Positions 14,458-24,648 of a stretch of 33,819 nucleotides of DNA are shown one piece after another. Positions within the stretch are counted from its first letter, which is position 1. Each line of letters starts with the position of its first letter. Source of the DNA: Fomitopsis serialis (lineage: Eukaryota; Basidiomycota; Agaricomycetes; Polyporales; Fomitopsidaceae). The stretch spans positions 1-33,819 of the forward strand of contig NW_025955379.1 of the NCBI RefSeq assembly GCF_022376445.1. Reading direction: 5' to 3'. Below the pieces are notes generated by a model. It made no database searches and was not told the origin of the DNA. It saw nothing but the letters and a program-made list of their open reading frames with translations. Made by a program: the position numbers and the translations under genes.

Positions 14458-15669
14458 TCACGCGAACGCGATGACTCCACGTTGGTGCAGGTCCGGGTAT
14501 TCGCGCTCGATATATGCCTCCAGAAAAGTTGTAGGTCCTTTGCCTTCTATGACAAATTTTCGGAGCGAAGAGAAGTCTTCCCGAGCAACCGTCTCGCATA
14601 TGCTTTCCCAGCCCAGCGCGGTGAGATCTGCGTAGCTTGCTCGGGACAGCTTCCGGACGGCGTTTTCTGAAGCCAAGGCGCTCAGGTCCTGCATGTCGTC
14701 GATATGGAGTGAAAGTGTGACTTGGTGCAAGCGAGGGGAGCGTAGCTGGGCGAGCAGCTTTGGGATCCAGAGGAGGTCTCGATTCTGCCGGACACACATT
14801 GTTGCGACGTACAGTCGGAGCGTGAACGATCGCAGGCAAGGCAAATTCGACAACGAGAATCCGTCCTTGCCGAGAACGCCTGATGGCCTGAGTTGAGCGG
14901 ATAAATCAAGAGGGCAACGAGGAAACATACTGTCCAACGAAGCTTCGCTCTTCACGACGAACTCGAAGTGCTGCAGATGCGACCCGAAGATGTCCAACAG
15001 CACCTCTGTTGGCCACACTTCCCACATAACATTACATGATAGGGTCAAAATTGTTCGGGGGTTCGGGATGTCCTTGAGCCAGTTGAGCAACGCAAGTGCG
15101 GGGATGCGATCCCACACGAGCTCCGCGAGCTCTATCGTATGCAACCCAGGAGGCAGAGACGGGAGTGGCGGTTCAACCGCATAAGTGAGCCCTATTAGGA
15201 GTGAAATCGACACATACTCCAGGTTCTGGAAGGAGGAAAGCAGCGCAGCGAAATCATGTAGTGTTTCGAACCAGCAATCACGAAGGGTTAATTCCCGGAG
15301 GGCGGGCAAGGTGCGAAGGAAGGCCCTGTGGACGCCACCTGCCATTCTCATGTTATCCAGGGTGAGCTCGGTGACAGCGGTCAGGGCCCCCAAGAATTCC
15401 AGAGACACATTGTTCCACGCCCTGACAACGTAGAGTAGATTGTGCAGCTTGATGGAACGGACCGCGCGCGCGAGCTCTGGTGACGCTTCGAGCAGCCATG
15501 CGAACTTCATGCAGGTGTGAATTTGAAGCATGATGTGCCCGAAGCGATGATAGCGAGATGCCGGAAGCCATTGACGACACGTCAGAGCGCATGCCGCGAG
15601 GGAGCGAGAGTCGGTGTGCAAATAGTCAATGATGTGATCTGTGAGCTCTGGGGGAAGGTAGGGAACCAT
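14458..15669 (-). CDS. F-box protein with leucine-rich C-terminal half
   Basis: A single-exon gene of 403 residues, starting at the ATG that gives MVPYLPPELTDHIIDYLHTD. The first 45 residues are a clear F-box (LPPELTDHIIDYL, then LAACALTCRQWLPASRYHRF). F-box proteins bind Skp1 and present substrates to SCF ubiquitin ligases. The remainder is a series of irregular leucine-rich units (for example LTAVTELTLDNMRM and LPALRELTLRDCWF) ending in LEAYIEREYPDL. Such intronless F-box/LRR genes are numerous and lineage-expanded in Agaricomycetes, and the substrate cannot be guessed. It is divergent from a second F-box-like gene, with 416 bases between the two start codons. No frame breaks. Confidence 0.85.
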   Translation of the reverse strand: MVPYLPPELTDHIIDYLHTDSRSLAACALTCRQWLPASRYHRFGHIMLQIHTCMKFAWLLEASPELARAVRSIKLHNLLYVVRAWNNVSLEFLGALTAVTELTLDNMRMAGGVHRAFLRTLPALRELTLRDCWFETLHDFAALLSSFQNLEYVSISLLIGLTYAVEPPLPSLPPGLHTIELAELVWDRIPALALLNWLKDIPNPRTILTLSCNVMWEVWPTEVLLDIFGSHLQHFEFVVKSEASLDSMFPRCPLDLSAQLRPSGVLGKDGFSLSNLPCLRSFTLRLYVATMCVRQNRDLLWIPKLLAQLRSPRLHQVTLSLHIDDMQDLSALASENAVRKLSRASYADLTALGWESICETVAREDFSSLRKFVIEGKGPTTFLEAYIEREYPDLHQRGVIAFA

Positions 15670-16085
15670 CGCCGATTCTACCAACGCAGCGGGGTATTGT
15701 TGGTATCTGAGAGAAATGGATTTATGAGCGCACAGACCTATAAGACGCGTGTGGTCGATGAGGTCGGAAGGTGTACGGATTCCAATATCGAGGGAAACGT
15801 CGAGGAGGGTGCAAGGACTCGGAGGGTATGTAGTACTCTTATCTCAGATCCCGCAGTATCGGGTCGGGATCTTGACCACCCACACCTTCGGGCGCCTCGT
15901 CCCATCCAAACAAGTAGTGACGGTGCTGGCGCTGGCAGACTTGTTCCGAACTGGCAGCAACGACGTGTTCAGCACTGAGGCGCACCCCTTTTCTACAGTC
16001 AGTATCTACTTTGAACGTTGGACGATTGTCTCAATACCCTCGGCTGACTTTGGCACGACTCTCACAGGCCCATCGCGGAACCACG
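15670..16085. other. divergent intergenic region between two F-box-like genes
   Basis: This 416-base stretch separates the two start codons. Overlapping plus-strand open frames run through it, but they lack ATG starts or recognisable content. I see no strong promoter motif. Confidence 0.45.
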
Positions 16086-18018
16086 ATGCGCTTGGGTGAC
16101 CTTGATGATTATTCCTTGTCCTCAGTCGTATCGCTCCTCAGTCAATGCGACAGTTTGAATCTCTCCCTGACATCTCGCAGGATTCATCCCCTCGCCAGAC
16201 GCCACGCTCTGTCGACGATCGACATCAAGACGGCCGCGCAGTTGGAGAGGATATCCAGCTACCTCCTGGCGGATGTGCCCAACCGCCTGCACTTCGTACG
16301 GGCACTCACCGTGTTCAGGGTCGCCTTCGACCCTCGCGGGCGGCACAGCGAGGCGGAAGGTTCTCTTCTCGCGGATGTCCTCGAACGAGCACCGCATTTG
16401 AAGACGCTGCGGTTCGAGGCAGCGGGTGCTCTATTCGAGGCGGAGCCGCGCGTAGCATCTGCAACATGTCGCTTGGACCAGCTGGTCCACGTCGATCTGC
16501 GAGGTCTGACCTCCGCCTCGTTTGAAGTCGTGGGACGTCTGTCTTGTACGCCTCGCAGGCTCAACCTACATGGCGCCCACTCCAAATCAGATAAAGACTG
16601 CTGCGACGCGACTTCACTGCTTTCTGCGCCCGTTATGCGAAGCGTCCGTTCTCTATATCTGCGCCACCTCCGTATCGCGGACCAACAAGTCGATTCTGTT
16701 GAAGACGGCCTTTACCACACCCCGTCGCAATGGCCAGAGCTCAGGGACCTGAAGATAGAACATAGCTATGTCTCTGTTGCTACTCTTGTCTACGCATTCC
16801 CTACCGTCAAGACGATCCACTTTAAATCCAGAAAAAGCATGGAGGGGTGGGAGAAAAAAGACGCTATCAAGGCGTTTAAGGCCAAGGTTAAGAGTGTCAA
16901 CACCGGTATCGTGACTGGCATTAAGCTCAGGGATCTGCTGCCCAGGGTTGGGAGTCTCTCTGCCAGTGTCAGGCGTGGGGAGGGGACTGTGACCACGGAA
17001 ACCGCATGTTGGGGGTATCTCGACCGGGCTTACGGAACCTCCGAGGATCTCACGCAGTGGACAATAACATGCAAAGTACGATGGCTTATGCTCCGCCGCG
17101 AATCCACCACGTCACAGTTATCCGACCCGCCGATACTGCCGATTTTCCAGCGTACTTCGCCTGTCGTCCTTTCGCTACAAGATCTCCCTGCCAAGCTGGA
17201 CATGACTTTCTGGGAGGACTTCGTCAGTAGTGCACCCCGCATTCGCTATCTCGATCTTACACTGCCGTTTTCCACTACGTTGGATTCGGAAGTCTGCATG
17301 TACTGGGCAGTGAGTCAGCCCGCACCATGTTGCCCTCGCACTCAGCTGAAGTATACATTATTGTAGGACAATGTATTCTCAACATTGTCTTTAATACCCT
17401 TGGTTGCTCTGCGCCTCTGCTGCGTTCAGAAAACCGTCTACAAGCATGATGTGGACGAATCACGCGTCATGTTCTATCCGCTTGCGACATACGGCCTAGC
17501 CGCGCACATCGCGGACATGGTGACGTCTTTGCAAATCATCTCCGTTGGAGGGGGTGTTCAGGGATTCAACCGCGAGTTGTCACGCTATCGCTTTTGCGGG
17601 CATGCATTATGGTGGCGGATCGTTCCGAATGATGAACCGCCCTCGGCGAATGTGGACCGTGAGGAAGATGCAGGGGAGAGTGTGCACTCCGGGAGCTCTG
17701 ACGGGGATGTCGATGATGAGGGATCTGCAGAAGAGGGCTCAACACACGGAGAGACCATCGACCCAAACCCGAAGTTGACAAGGACTCTCGGCCCAGATGC
17801 ATCTCGAACAATGGTGCCCATTTCACGGGACCTGGGTGAACATATTCGTATCTACATGGAGTCGAGCGAGTTCACAGAAACGTCGGCCTTCGACGGTAAG
17901 CAGTGCTTTCTATGTGAAACCTGAAACTGGGTGGGGAAATTGACAAGGGATCGTAGATGAACTATTTGAGCGACTTGCACGAACTGCGGTTCCGAGGGAG
18001 GTAGTATCGGAGCCGTAA
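16086..18018 (+). CDS. F-box-like protein, fast-evolving
   Basis: Exons: 16086-17309, 17367-17895, 17957-18018, giving 604 residues. The chosen ATG starts MRLGDLDDYSLSSVVSLLSQ; the following residues (CDSLNLSLTSRRIHPLARRHAL) give a divergent F-box-like helix set. The middle contains leucine-rich segments (LRFEAAG, LYLRHLRI, LRDLKIEHSYVS). The last third contains an acidic low-complexity patch (DREEDAGESVHSGSSDGDVDDEG). The final exon encodes only about 20 residues. Upstream in-frame codons exist but have no ATG. The product probably recruits substrates to an SCF ligase, but the F-box is weak and this is inference. The gene is divergent from the F-box gene at 14458-15669; sequence similarity between them is limited to overall architecture. 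Confidence 0.7.
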
Positions 18019-19012
18019 TGAACGACCTAAGTAGCATCAGACTGCGTCACACGAAGTACGTACGTACAATACTCGACAGGAATATCGCAGTTGTATGCCA
18101 GACACTTACGTATATAACGAATGTTTGAACACTCAAGTGTGACTGAGGATATGGCACCCGAAGACGCTGCACTAAGTCTACGGTACTACCTACGTATGTA
18201 TATCTGTTACATTTTGCACACATGCTACTGTGCAGGACAAGTGGTCAAGTAAATCTGCCTCGGTCTGGTTTGTTCGAGCCGCGAGCGCTACATACAGTAT
18301 ATGGAGGTCATTGTGCCCAACGGCACCGTGGAATGGTGTGCATCATTTGCAGGCGAAAGCCAGCCAGCACTGGAGGTGGCCGTATGCCACTACCCGCTTT
18401 CCTGCCCAGGACTCAGAGATTCGCAGCCTCGGAAGGGGGCCGTACGGATGGTGTGTGCCAGACATGTGTCCACCCTGCTGTTCGCGCCTCGCGATCGGCC
18501 CCGGTGGCATGTGTCTGTGTCTGCAACGTGTTCCTCATGCCGCTTCCTCTCACATCCAGCTCGCACTCAGTCCGTGTTCATTCACAAGATGCATCGCTAT
18601 GTCCGCCCTGTCTGGGCTATGCAGCGCCCTTTTCATCGAACAAGCTGACCGTGGTTTCAGCAGCTACATAGGACGTCTTCACCCAGTGGCATTCAGCACG
18701 GATGCGATGTAATGGATGCGACGCACTGCCACCGTCTCATATCCGTCCCTCCAGAGCTTTGGAGGTCCCAATAAAGATTAGACTTTCCATGGGAAACACC
18801 AGGTGCGTCCGTCAGATAAGATCTTCCGCTCGCTATTGTCGAACGCGTGCCCGTCGCGTTGTGTGCGCGGGTGCTCCGTCCCTCCTCGTCCTCCCCGCGG
18901 CCTTGACCTCCCCTCCGACTCGCGTGCGAGCTCTCGTCTCCCCACTCTACGTCCCCTGCCCTTCTTTCTTTCCTACACACCGTCATTGTCCCCTTCTCTT
19001 TACGTCATCACT
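18019..19012. other. intergenic region and promoter of the ferric reductase gene
   Basis: Nearly 1 kb lies between two plus-strand genes. Three overlapping plus-strand frames of 115-160 codons occur in 18222-18712, but all are rich in cysteine and histidine in a chance-like pattern and have no family match I know. The last 60 bases before 19013 are pyrimidine-rich (CTTCTTTCTTTCC-like), common just upstream of fungal start codons. A GATA-type site at 18811 is listed separately. Confidence 0.5.
18811..18819 (+). promoter_or_regulatory. GATA-type iron-regulator-like site
   Basis: The sequence GTCAGATAA matches the fungal iron GATA-factor consensus ATCWGATAA (Urbs1/SreA/Sfu1 family) at eight of nine positions. 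It lies about 195 bases upstream of the ferric reductase ATG. The position and the downstream gene make iron repression plausible; a single near-match could also be chance. Confidence 0.35.
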
Positions 19013-21268
19013 ATGTCTTACAACGCCGCACAGACTACGACAGCTGCAGCAGGCTCTGCGGCAGCGACCTTCTCTGTAGATGCCTACGACGCCACCAGCG
19101 GTGGCACAGACTTGCTTACCGGCGACCTCTACTTCCTTGCGGATGTCTTGCTCTTGTGCGTCGCCGCCCTCTTCTTCCTCCTCGCTCTCCCCCGAGCGAT
19201 CACCCGCCTCACCCGCCTCTCCGCCTGGACCGAAGGCCTCTTCCTCCGCGCAGGCTCAGGGAGAAGGCGCATTCAACATCCTGGGTCTCTGTCACCGAAG
19301 GAAGGCGAAGTGTACGACTACTCCGAACGCAGTTTCGCCGCGCGGCGGTTCACCTCACAGCGGCGCGTCAACCCGACCTCCGGCAGTCCTACAACCGTCA
19401 CGGACGACGGGGACTCCGACGCCGCGCGCTCGCATCGGCGGCCTCCCGCGCATATGCCTGCGTGGTCCTCCATCTTCCCTGGAATGAGTGCACGCTTGGG
19501 CGCCACCCTCCGCCCGGGCCACTCTGTCGGCAGTGCGCTGCTCCTCCTCGGATATGCTGTGCTTATGCTGTTTGTTGGGCTTGAGGGCGGCAATCCGTTC
19601 GTGGAGTACGTTCCTGCGGGTTGGGTGGCGGCAAGTCAGTTGCCCGTGGTGTTCATCTTGGGAACGAAGAACAACTTGTTGGGAGTACTGTTAGGCAAGG
19701 GCTACGAGAAGGTGCGTTTCTGTTGCTTATATCGGAGCTCGGGACGGCTCACAGGCATGTAGCTCAACTATCTACACCGCTTTGTCGGACGCTTCGTATT
19801 CCTCGCTGCCAACGTGCATTCACTTGGATATTGTGCGTCACAGCATACGATCGTGTGCAACCTGCGTATTGACACCAGTCTCTACAGTGTACCAATGGAG
19901 CATTCAAGGCACTCTGGCGCAGAACCTTACACCAAACATCATTTGGGGCTTTGTGGCACTAGTGTGCGCGGACATCTTGTTTTTCCTGTCTCTCCACGAG
20001 CTCCGTGAAGTGCTATATCCACTCTTCTATTTCTCGCACGTCCTCGCCGCCATAATCATCCTTCCAGCCGTACGTCCCTCTCTCAACGCCGTCTCACCCT
20101 AGCTCACCGCTCACACCTTCTCAGACTGCCTTGCACGAGCGCAGCACAACACCCTACGTCATCACTGCCCTCGTGCTCTACCTCTTCGACCGCCTCCTCC
20201 GCATCGCCCAAACGCGCCTCACGCACGCACACCCCCGCGCGCTCCCTGTGCTCGGCACCGTCCGCCTCACGCTCCCGACGCTCAGCACGGGCTGGCGCGC
20301 GGGCCAGCACGTGCGTGTGAAGGTGCTCTCGACGGGCATGGGCTGGTGGGGCTGGGCAGAGAGCCATCCGTTCACGGTCGCGTCGTGCGCGGAGGACGGT
20401 GGGCGAGGGAGTGAAGGTGAGGGGCTGGTGCTACTGTGTAAGAGCGCGGGGAAGTGGGGCGAGAGGCTGATGGAGCTGGCGAGGAGGGCGGAGTATTGTG
20501 AAGCGGGGGGAGGGAGTCCGCGCGTGCGGGTGCTTGTTGATGGGCCGTTCGGTGCGTGCTCATTCGTGTGTTCCTCTGACATGTGGTGCTGACCGGAAAC
20601 TGACTTGCGTTAGGCGGACCCGGGCATGCTGTCATTGCCAGCTACTCCGCGGCACTGCTCGTCGCGGGTGGAAGCGGGATCTCGTATCCCCTCGCCATCG
20701 CGGAAGAACTGCTTCGTGACGCGTCGTACGGCGCAAGTCGCGTGCGGCTCATCAACCTCGTCTGGAGCGTGCAAGACACTGGTGCGTACCCCAGCTCATC
20801 GTTATCCCACAAAACGCTCACCCTACATGCATTCCAGCCTCGCTCGACCCTATACTTCCCCAATTCACCCGTCTCCTCCGCACCGCCCGCCACACAGGCA
20901 CACACCTGCGCATCTCGCTCTTCCACACCCGTGCCACGACTTCGACAGAGCCCAAGCTCTCCCCCTCCGCGCGGTTCCTCCCACAGGGCCTCACAGTGCG
21001 CGCGGGGCGCCCTCCGCTCGCGAGCCTCCTGTCGAGCGTGGTCGACCGCACGCTGGAGGTGCACAAAGCGTCGGTCGCGTGGACGCCGGAGGCGGGCTCC
21101 GGGGAGGCGCAGGAGCGCAGGAGCCCGAGCGGCGTGTTCGTGGGCGTGTGTGGGCCGCGTGCGCTCGGCGAGGACGTGGAGAGGCTGGTGAGGACGTTTG
21201 GGGCGCGCGAGGAGCGTGCGGGGAGTGTGGGCGGGGTGGAGTGTCAGGTGGAGGTGTTTGGGTGGTGA
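19013..21268 (+). CDS. ferric-chelate reductase, FRE/NOX-type flavocytochrome
   Basis: Predicted plasma-membrane ferric/cupric reductase that moves electrons from NADPH through FAD and two haems to extracellular metal. Exons: 19013-19711, 19763-19832, 19888-20069, 20125-20551, 20614-20781, 20838-21268, giving 658 residues with no frame breaks. About seven hydrophobic segments include the ferric-reductase transmembrane domain. The two haem histidine pairs are visible at the expected 14-residue spacing: H238/H252 (HRFVGRFVFLAANVH) and H307/H321 (HVLAAIIILPATALH). The FAD motif is SHPFTVAS, followed by VDGPFGGPG and the NADPH-binding LLVAGGSGISYP. The C-terminus is VCGPRAL...FGW, typical of the family. 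No cleavable signal is obvious; the first helix starts near residue 42. A GATA-like site lies upstream. Substrate metal and partner (such as an iron permease/oxidase) are not visible here. Confidence 0.9.
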
Positions 21269-21897
21269 GGGCTGTGATGAACTGTTACGATGCGTTTGGA
21301 TGCTTAGGCTCGTGTCGAGATATTGGGTTGGATTGTATGATACACGGTTTGGATTGTACAGTACTGTGATGTATCTGGTAACATGTATTATGATTATGTG
21401 TTTTGACCATGGTGCGCTTCACGTCGGTGAATATTATTCTCAGGTCTTTATACGTCCTCATACCCGAGTACTGTATGCGTGTCTGCAAATTTGAATACTG
21501 ACATGACTCTTACCCCAGGGTGCTTGTGTGGGGTGTCCCTTCATTCATCAATGGTTAGCGTTGAAACGCTGATCAACAACAGGTAGCGCAAGCTAATGGA
21601 TCGTTTAGCAGGCAACGAACACTGAACGTTGTATACGGATTTTATACTTGTCTGGCAGGGTAGTCAGTGGATGCACAAACGCCCGAGCCACTTTCGTGGA
21701 TTAAAATACGTCGACATTAGAAGCATTGACCAGCAACTACTTACACCATCGTAGCACCAATATGCGTCGCCAATATAGAATATATAGAATAGTCCGTTAA
21801 ACAGTTCGTCAAATCAGGCATCGTGCCAGTCCAAAACGTGATCTTCAAATCTACTAGCGTCCATACTCGATGAACGCGTCCGAGTCGGCGATCCGGA
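21269..21897. other. convergent intergenic region
   Basis: About 630 bases lie between the stops of the ferric reductase and the membrane-protein gene. The sequence is AT-richer than the flanking genes and holds only short open frames. I see no gene. Confidence 0.5.
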
Positions 21898-23119
21898 TTA
21901 TTTCGACTTCGGATCCGTGAACGCCATGTCCGCCAGCCCGCCATGGATCCCGAACATCTTCTTCACGTTGACGACGAGCAGCATCAGGAGCGCAATCGTC
22001 TCCGGGGTGATCTGCAGGCAGTAGAAGAGCACCTTCGCTGCCGTGCCGTTGTGCGAGCCCGGGCCCATGGCGAGGAGGGAGTCGGTGTAGTTTGTCATCA
22101 CGACGAGGCGGTAGATTGGGGTGATCGACTGCAGGCACGGGCTATGTCAGACGTCGGTTATACGGGGAGAAAAGGAGACTTACGAGGATGCAGCAGAGAG
22201 CGCTGAGATAAAGCGCGGGGATGAGTGCTACCCGAGTGGGGCGCGTCACAAGGCCCCAAAGCACCAGGAGGTTGCTGCCTTGAAGTAGGAACAACGCGAT
22301 GCCCGCCGAGAGGTATCTATGGCAACAACGAGCTCGGATTAGTCTTAGTCCAAAACAGCCTCTCCCACAAAACGGACGCACCGAGAGTGCTGGACCAGCA
22401 TAGCGTCGTAATGGCTCATCTCGCCCGCGTAGTAATAACCGCTCGAGACCGCCCCCAAGGCCATGGCCGTAAGACGCAGCACCAGCTGAGCGAGGCAGAA
22501 CATCCTGATCCAGTGTCTGCGCCGCGGCTCGTCCGGCAGTACTTCCGTCTGGGACACCTCGAGCGCACACTGGCTCATGCTCAGGGAGGCCCGGGACCCG
22601 TGCCCGTACAGCTTGGGCTGGAGCAGCTCCGCGCGCTCTGCGTCGGAGGCCGTCTGCGCATCGGCCGGGGGCAGGCCCTTGGCGGCAAGAGGCAGGGCGT
22701 CGTTGCCGCGGGTGCTGTTCACGAGGAAGACCATGATGAGCGTGCCGATGTCTTGGGTCATCCCAACGATGCCGATGGCGTAGCCGCCTTGGAGGAAGTT
22801 GACGTAGGCCTTGGGCGTGCGGAGGTCCGAGTTGTATGCCTCGGACGTGCGAACGGAGAAGTCTACAATTCTGCGCGAGGCGAGGTTTTGTGAGCTGACG
22901 ACGACCGGGCAGAGCGAAGGAGAGGACTTACCGTTCGCACGTGAAGATGATGGTGCCGAGGATGACGACAGTGCGCGAGCTCTTGGAGATGAAGCGGTAG
23001 GCCACGAGAGCGAGGATGAAGCCGTACAAGATATCAAAGAATAAGGCAGGAGCAATGTCAATGTGAAGGGGGACCCCTCCCATCGGGGCGGGAAATAAAT
23101 TAACGGTGGATGAAGACAT
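21898..23119 (-). CDS. seven-helix membrane protein of unknown function
   Basis: Exons: 23119-22932, 22870-22382, 22316-22184, 22128-21898, giving 346 residues in a clean frame. It has a short outside-like N-terminus (MSSSTVNLFPAPMGGVPLHI) and no cleavable signal. Seven hydrophobic segments are readable, beginning ALFFDILYGFILALVAYRF, TVVILGTIIFT, GGYAIGIVGMTQDIGTLIMV, FCLAQLVLRLTAMALGAVSS, AGIALFLLQGSNLLVLWGLV, VALIPALYLSALCCIL and FYCLQITPETIALLMLLVV. A polar loop of about 80 residues separates helices three and four. The topology, and a TPIYRLVVM segment before the last helix, recall the RTA1-like and related fungal seven-helix families, but I cannot assign it to one. Receptor, transporter or lipid-related roles are all open. 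Confidence 0.7.
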
Positions 23120-23551
23120 GAGAATGTGAAGAAGAAAAGAGGATTAGAGGGAAAAGTGAGTTGCCTCAGCAGAACACGACGGTTCAGGTTATATAGCCTT
23201 GTATGAGCTGCGGCTGTGGTTGGGGACCTCGCAGTACTAATCGATAAGCTGTGAATTGCATGAAGCGGAGACGGGTCACTGAAGACATGCAACTGTCGAC
23301 ATCCTCAACGGACCAATCCCAAGTAGCACACTTTACGCGCGAACTGAACTGAAACAAGGCAGCCCAGGGAAGCACAGTGTGCCTGGCGCAGACATCCGCC
23401 TCTTGTGCTTTACCGGGGCTAACCCAGCCAATCAGGGTTTGCAAGGCTCGCGCGTATGCGGCATTGTCTGCAGAATTGTCGTTGTGAGCTAGCATTGACA
23501 CAATTTCGGGACACCCTCGGAGCCCGAAGGCAGTCCACTGCCGCCAGTTAG

Positions 23552-23961
23552 CCAACCACTGGCAGCCATGGTGCAGTGATCAGTAGTTGGGACCAATGGG
23601 ATGGCCGGCAGCGAATTCCCCCCCCCCCCCCCCCCCCGCCTCTAGACTATGGTCGTTTCGATCTGCCCAACCGATGTCCGAAGGGACGGAATATTTGCTG
23701 TGCAGCGCGTAAGGGCTTGTTCGAACGTTTGGTAAGTACTACGCGCATCTGCGAAAGCACCCAATGAGAAGCCAGTGTAACAACTTCTAACAGGGAAAGA
23801 TGCGACACACCATTGCGATGGTGGGACTCTTGGTCGACTTCCCGGGACTTTCGTCCATGCCTAGGCGGTACTGCCGTCTAGAGTCCGTGCAGCCCGACGG
23901 CATCCGTTTGGGGGCCGCTGGCAAGACGCTCATCTGGGACAAAGAAGTTGAGACAGACTAA
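23552..23961 (+). CDS. possible small spliced gene of unknown function
   Basis: A frame open from 23552 runs through the C run (encoding consecutive prolines) to 23731, where a textbook donor GTAAGTA begins an intron ending TTCTAACAG at 23793. Exon two (23794-23961) continues in phase and ends at TAA, about 56 codons later. The intron is convincing, but the upstream frame has no ATG, so the true start must lie in an unseen exon or the C-run length is misread. The peptide (for example MVGLLVDFPGLSSMPRRY) matches nothing I know. It could be a small gene, a gene remnant or a noncoding transcript. Confidence 0.22.
23618..23637 (+). repeat. 20-base poly-C homopolymer
   Basis: An uninterrupted run of 20 C residues directly follows GCGAATT. 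Such runs are uncommon in fungal sequence and difficult to sequence accurately, so the exact length is uncertain. On the minus strand it is a G tract. Confidence 0.95.
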
Positions 23962-24648
23962 TCTTGTTAGCTCATTGGCTCGAGCACATCAGAGCCATGG
24001 AGCCCGTCGCGGTCGATAGGTATATGAACGTCGCAGGTTCAGTACAGTGGATAGCAAAAGGTCGGTTGCCATCAACCTGAAGGTCCTGAACACGGTCCTC
24101 GGATGAGCATTGCGGATTGGGATAGTGCACCGAAGGCACTCAAAACAACCCTCGGATTTCTGAGACGTGGCAGCAAGGTACTTGAAGCACCTCGTGCTGG
24201 TTGTGTACAGACCGAAAATGCGACCGAGATCAATCATGATGCATTTGAAGGACTCCGAGTCGGAATCGGAAAGACGGCGGCCAGTGACCTGCCCGTACAG
24301 TTCACCGCCCCAGGAGAAACAAGGCATCCCAAAAGTGAGAGATGCACAGCAGAAGAACAGCCGGACTCTGGCTTGTCGATGTTCGGTTGAGTGCAACAGG
24401 GAGGAGGAAACGTTGAAGCACGTCGGTTCCCAGTTTGGAAGACGATCGACCACCGCGATCGAGCGGTCCGCTCGGAGCGAGTCTGCGCTCGACCCACAGT
24501 GAGCTGCTCATCGTTGCGCACGGACAGACGCGTCCACTCTGAGTGCAGACTTTCCAAGACACCTTGTCTGGCTCTGATTCTCTCTTCAGCACGGAAACCA
24601 TCTCCCGCGGAAGCTTCGCATAACCATCTGGAGGAGTCGGCAGTTAAG

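Larger units (their letters stand above)
23120..24648. other. gene-poor region upstream of THI6
   Basis: This 1.5 kb stretch contains a 20-base C run (23618-23637), one well-formed intron signal set (23732-23793, listed as a possible gene) and several open frames of 90-155 codons on both strands between 23989 and 24560. None of the latter begins with a supported ATG plus recognisable domain. The last 200 bases should include the THI6 promoter; I looked for a TPP riboswitch-like layout and did not see one. Confidence 0.45.

Noticed and set aside
20626..21369. 247-codon plus-strand open frame in the ferric reductase region
   Set aside because: It runs out of frame through two true exons and an intron; the spliced reductase frame is far better supported.
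22225..22893. 222-codon plus-strand open frame
   Set aside because: Antisense to the seven-helix membrane protein, whose hydrophobic segments and splice sites fit the minus strand.
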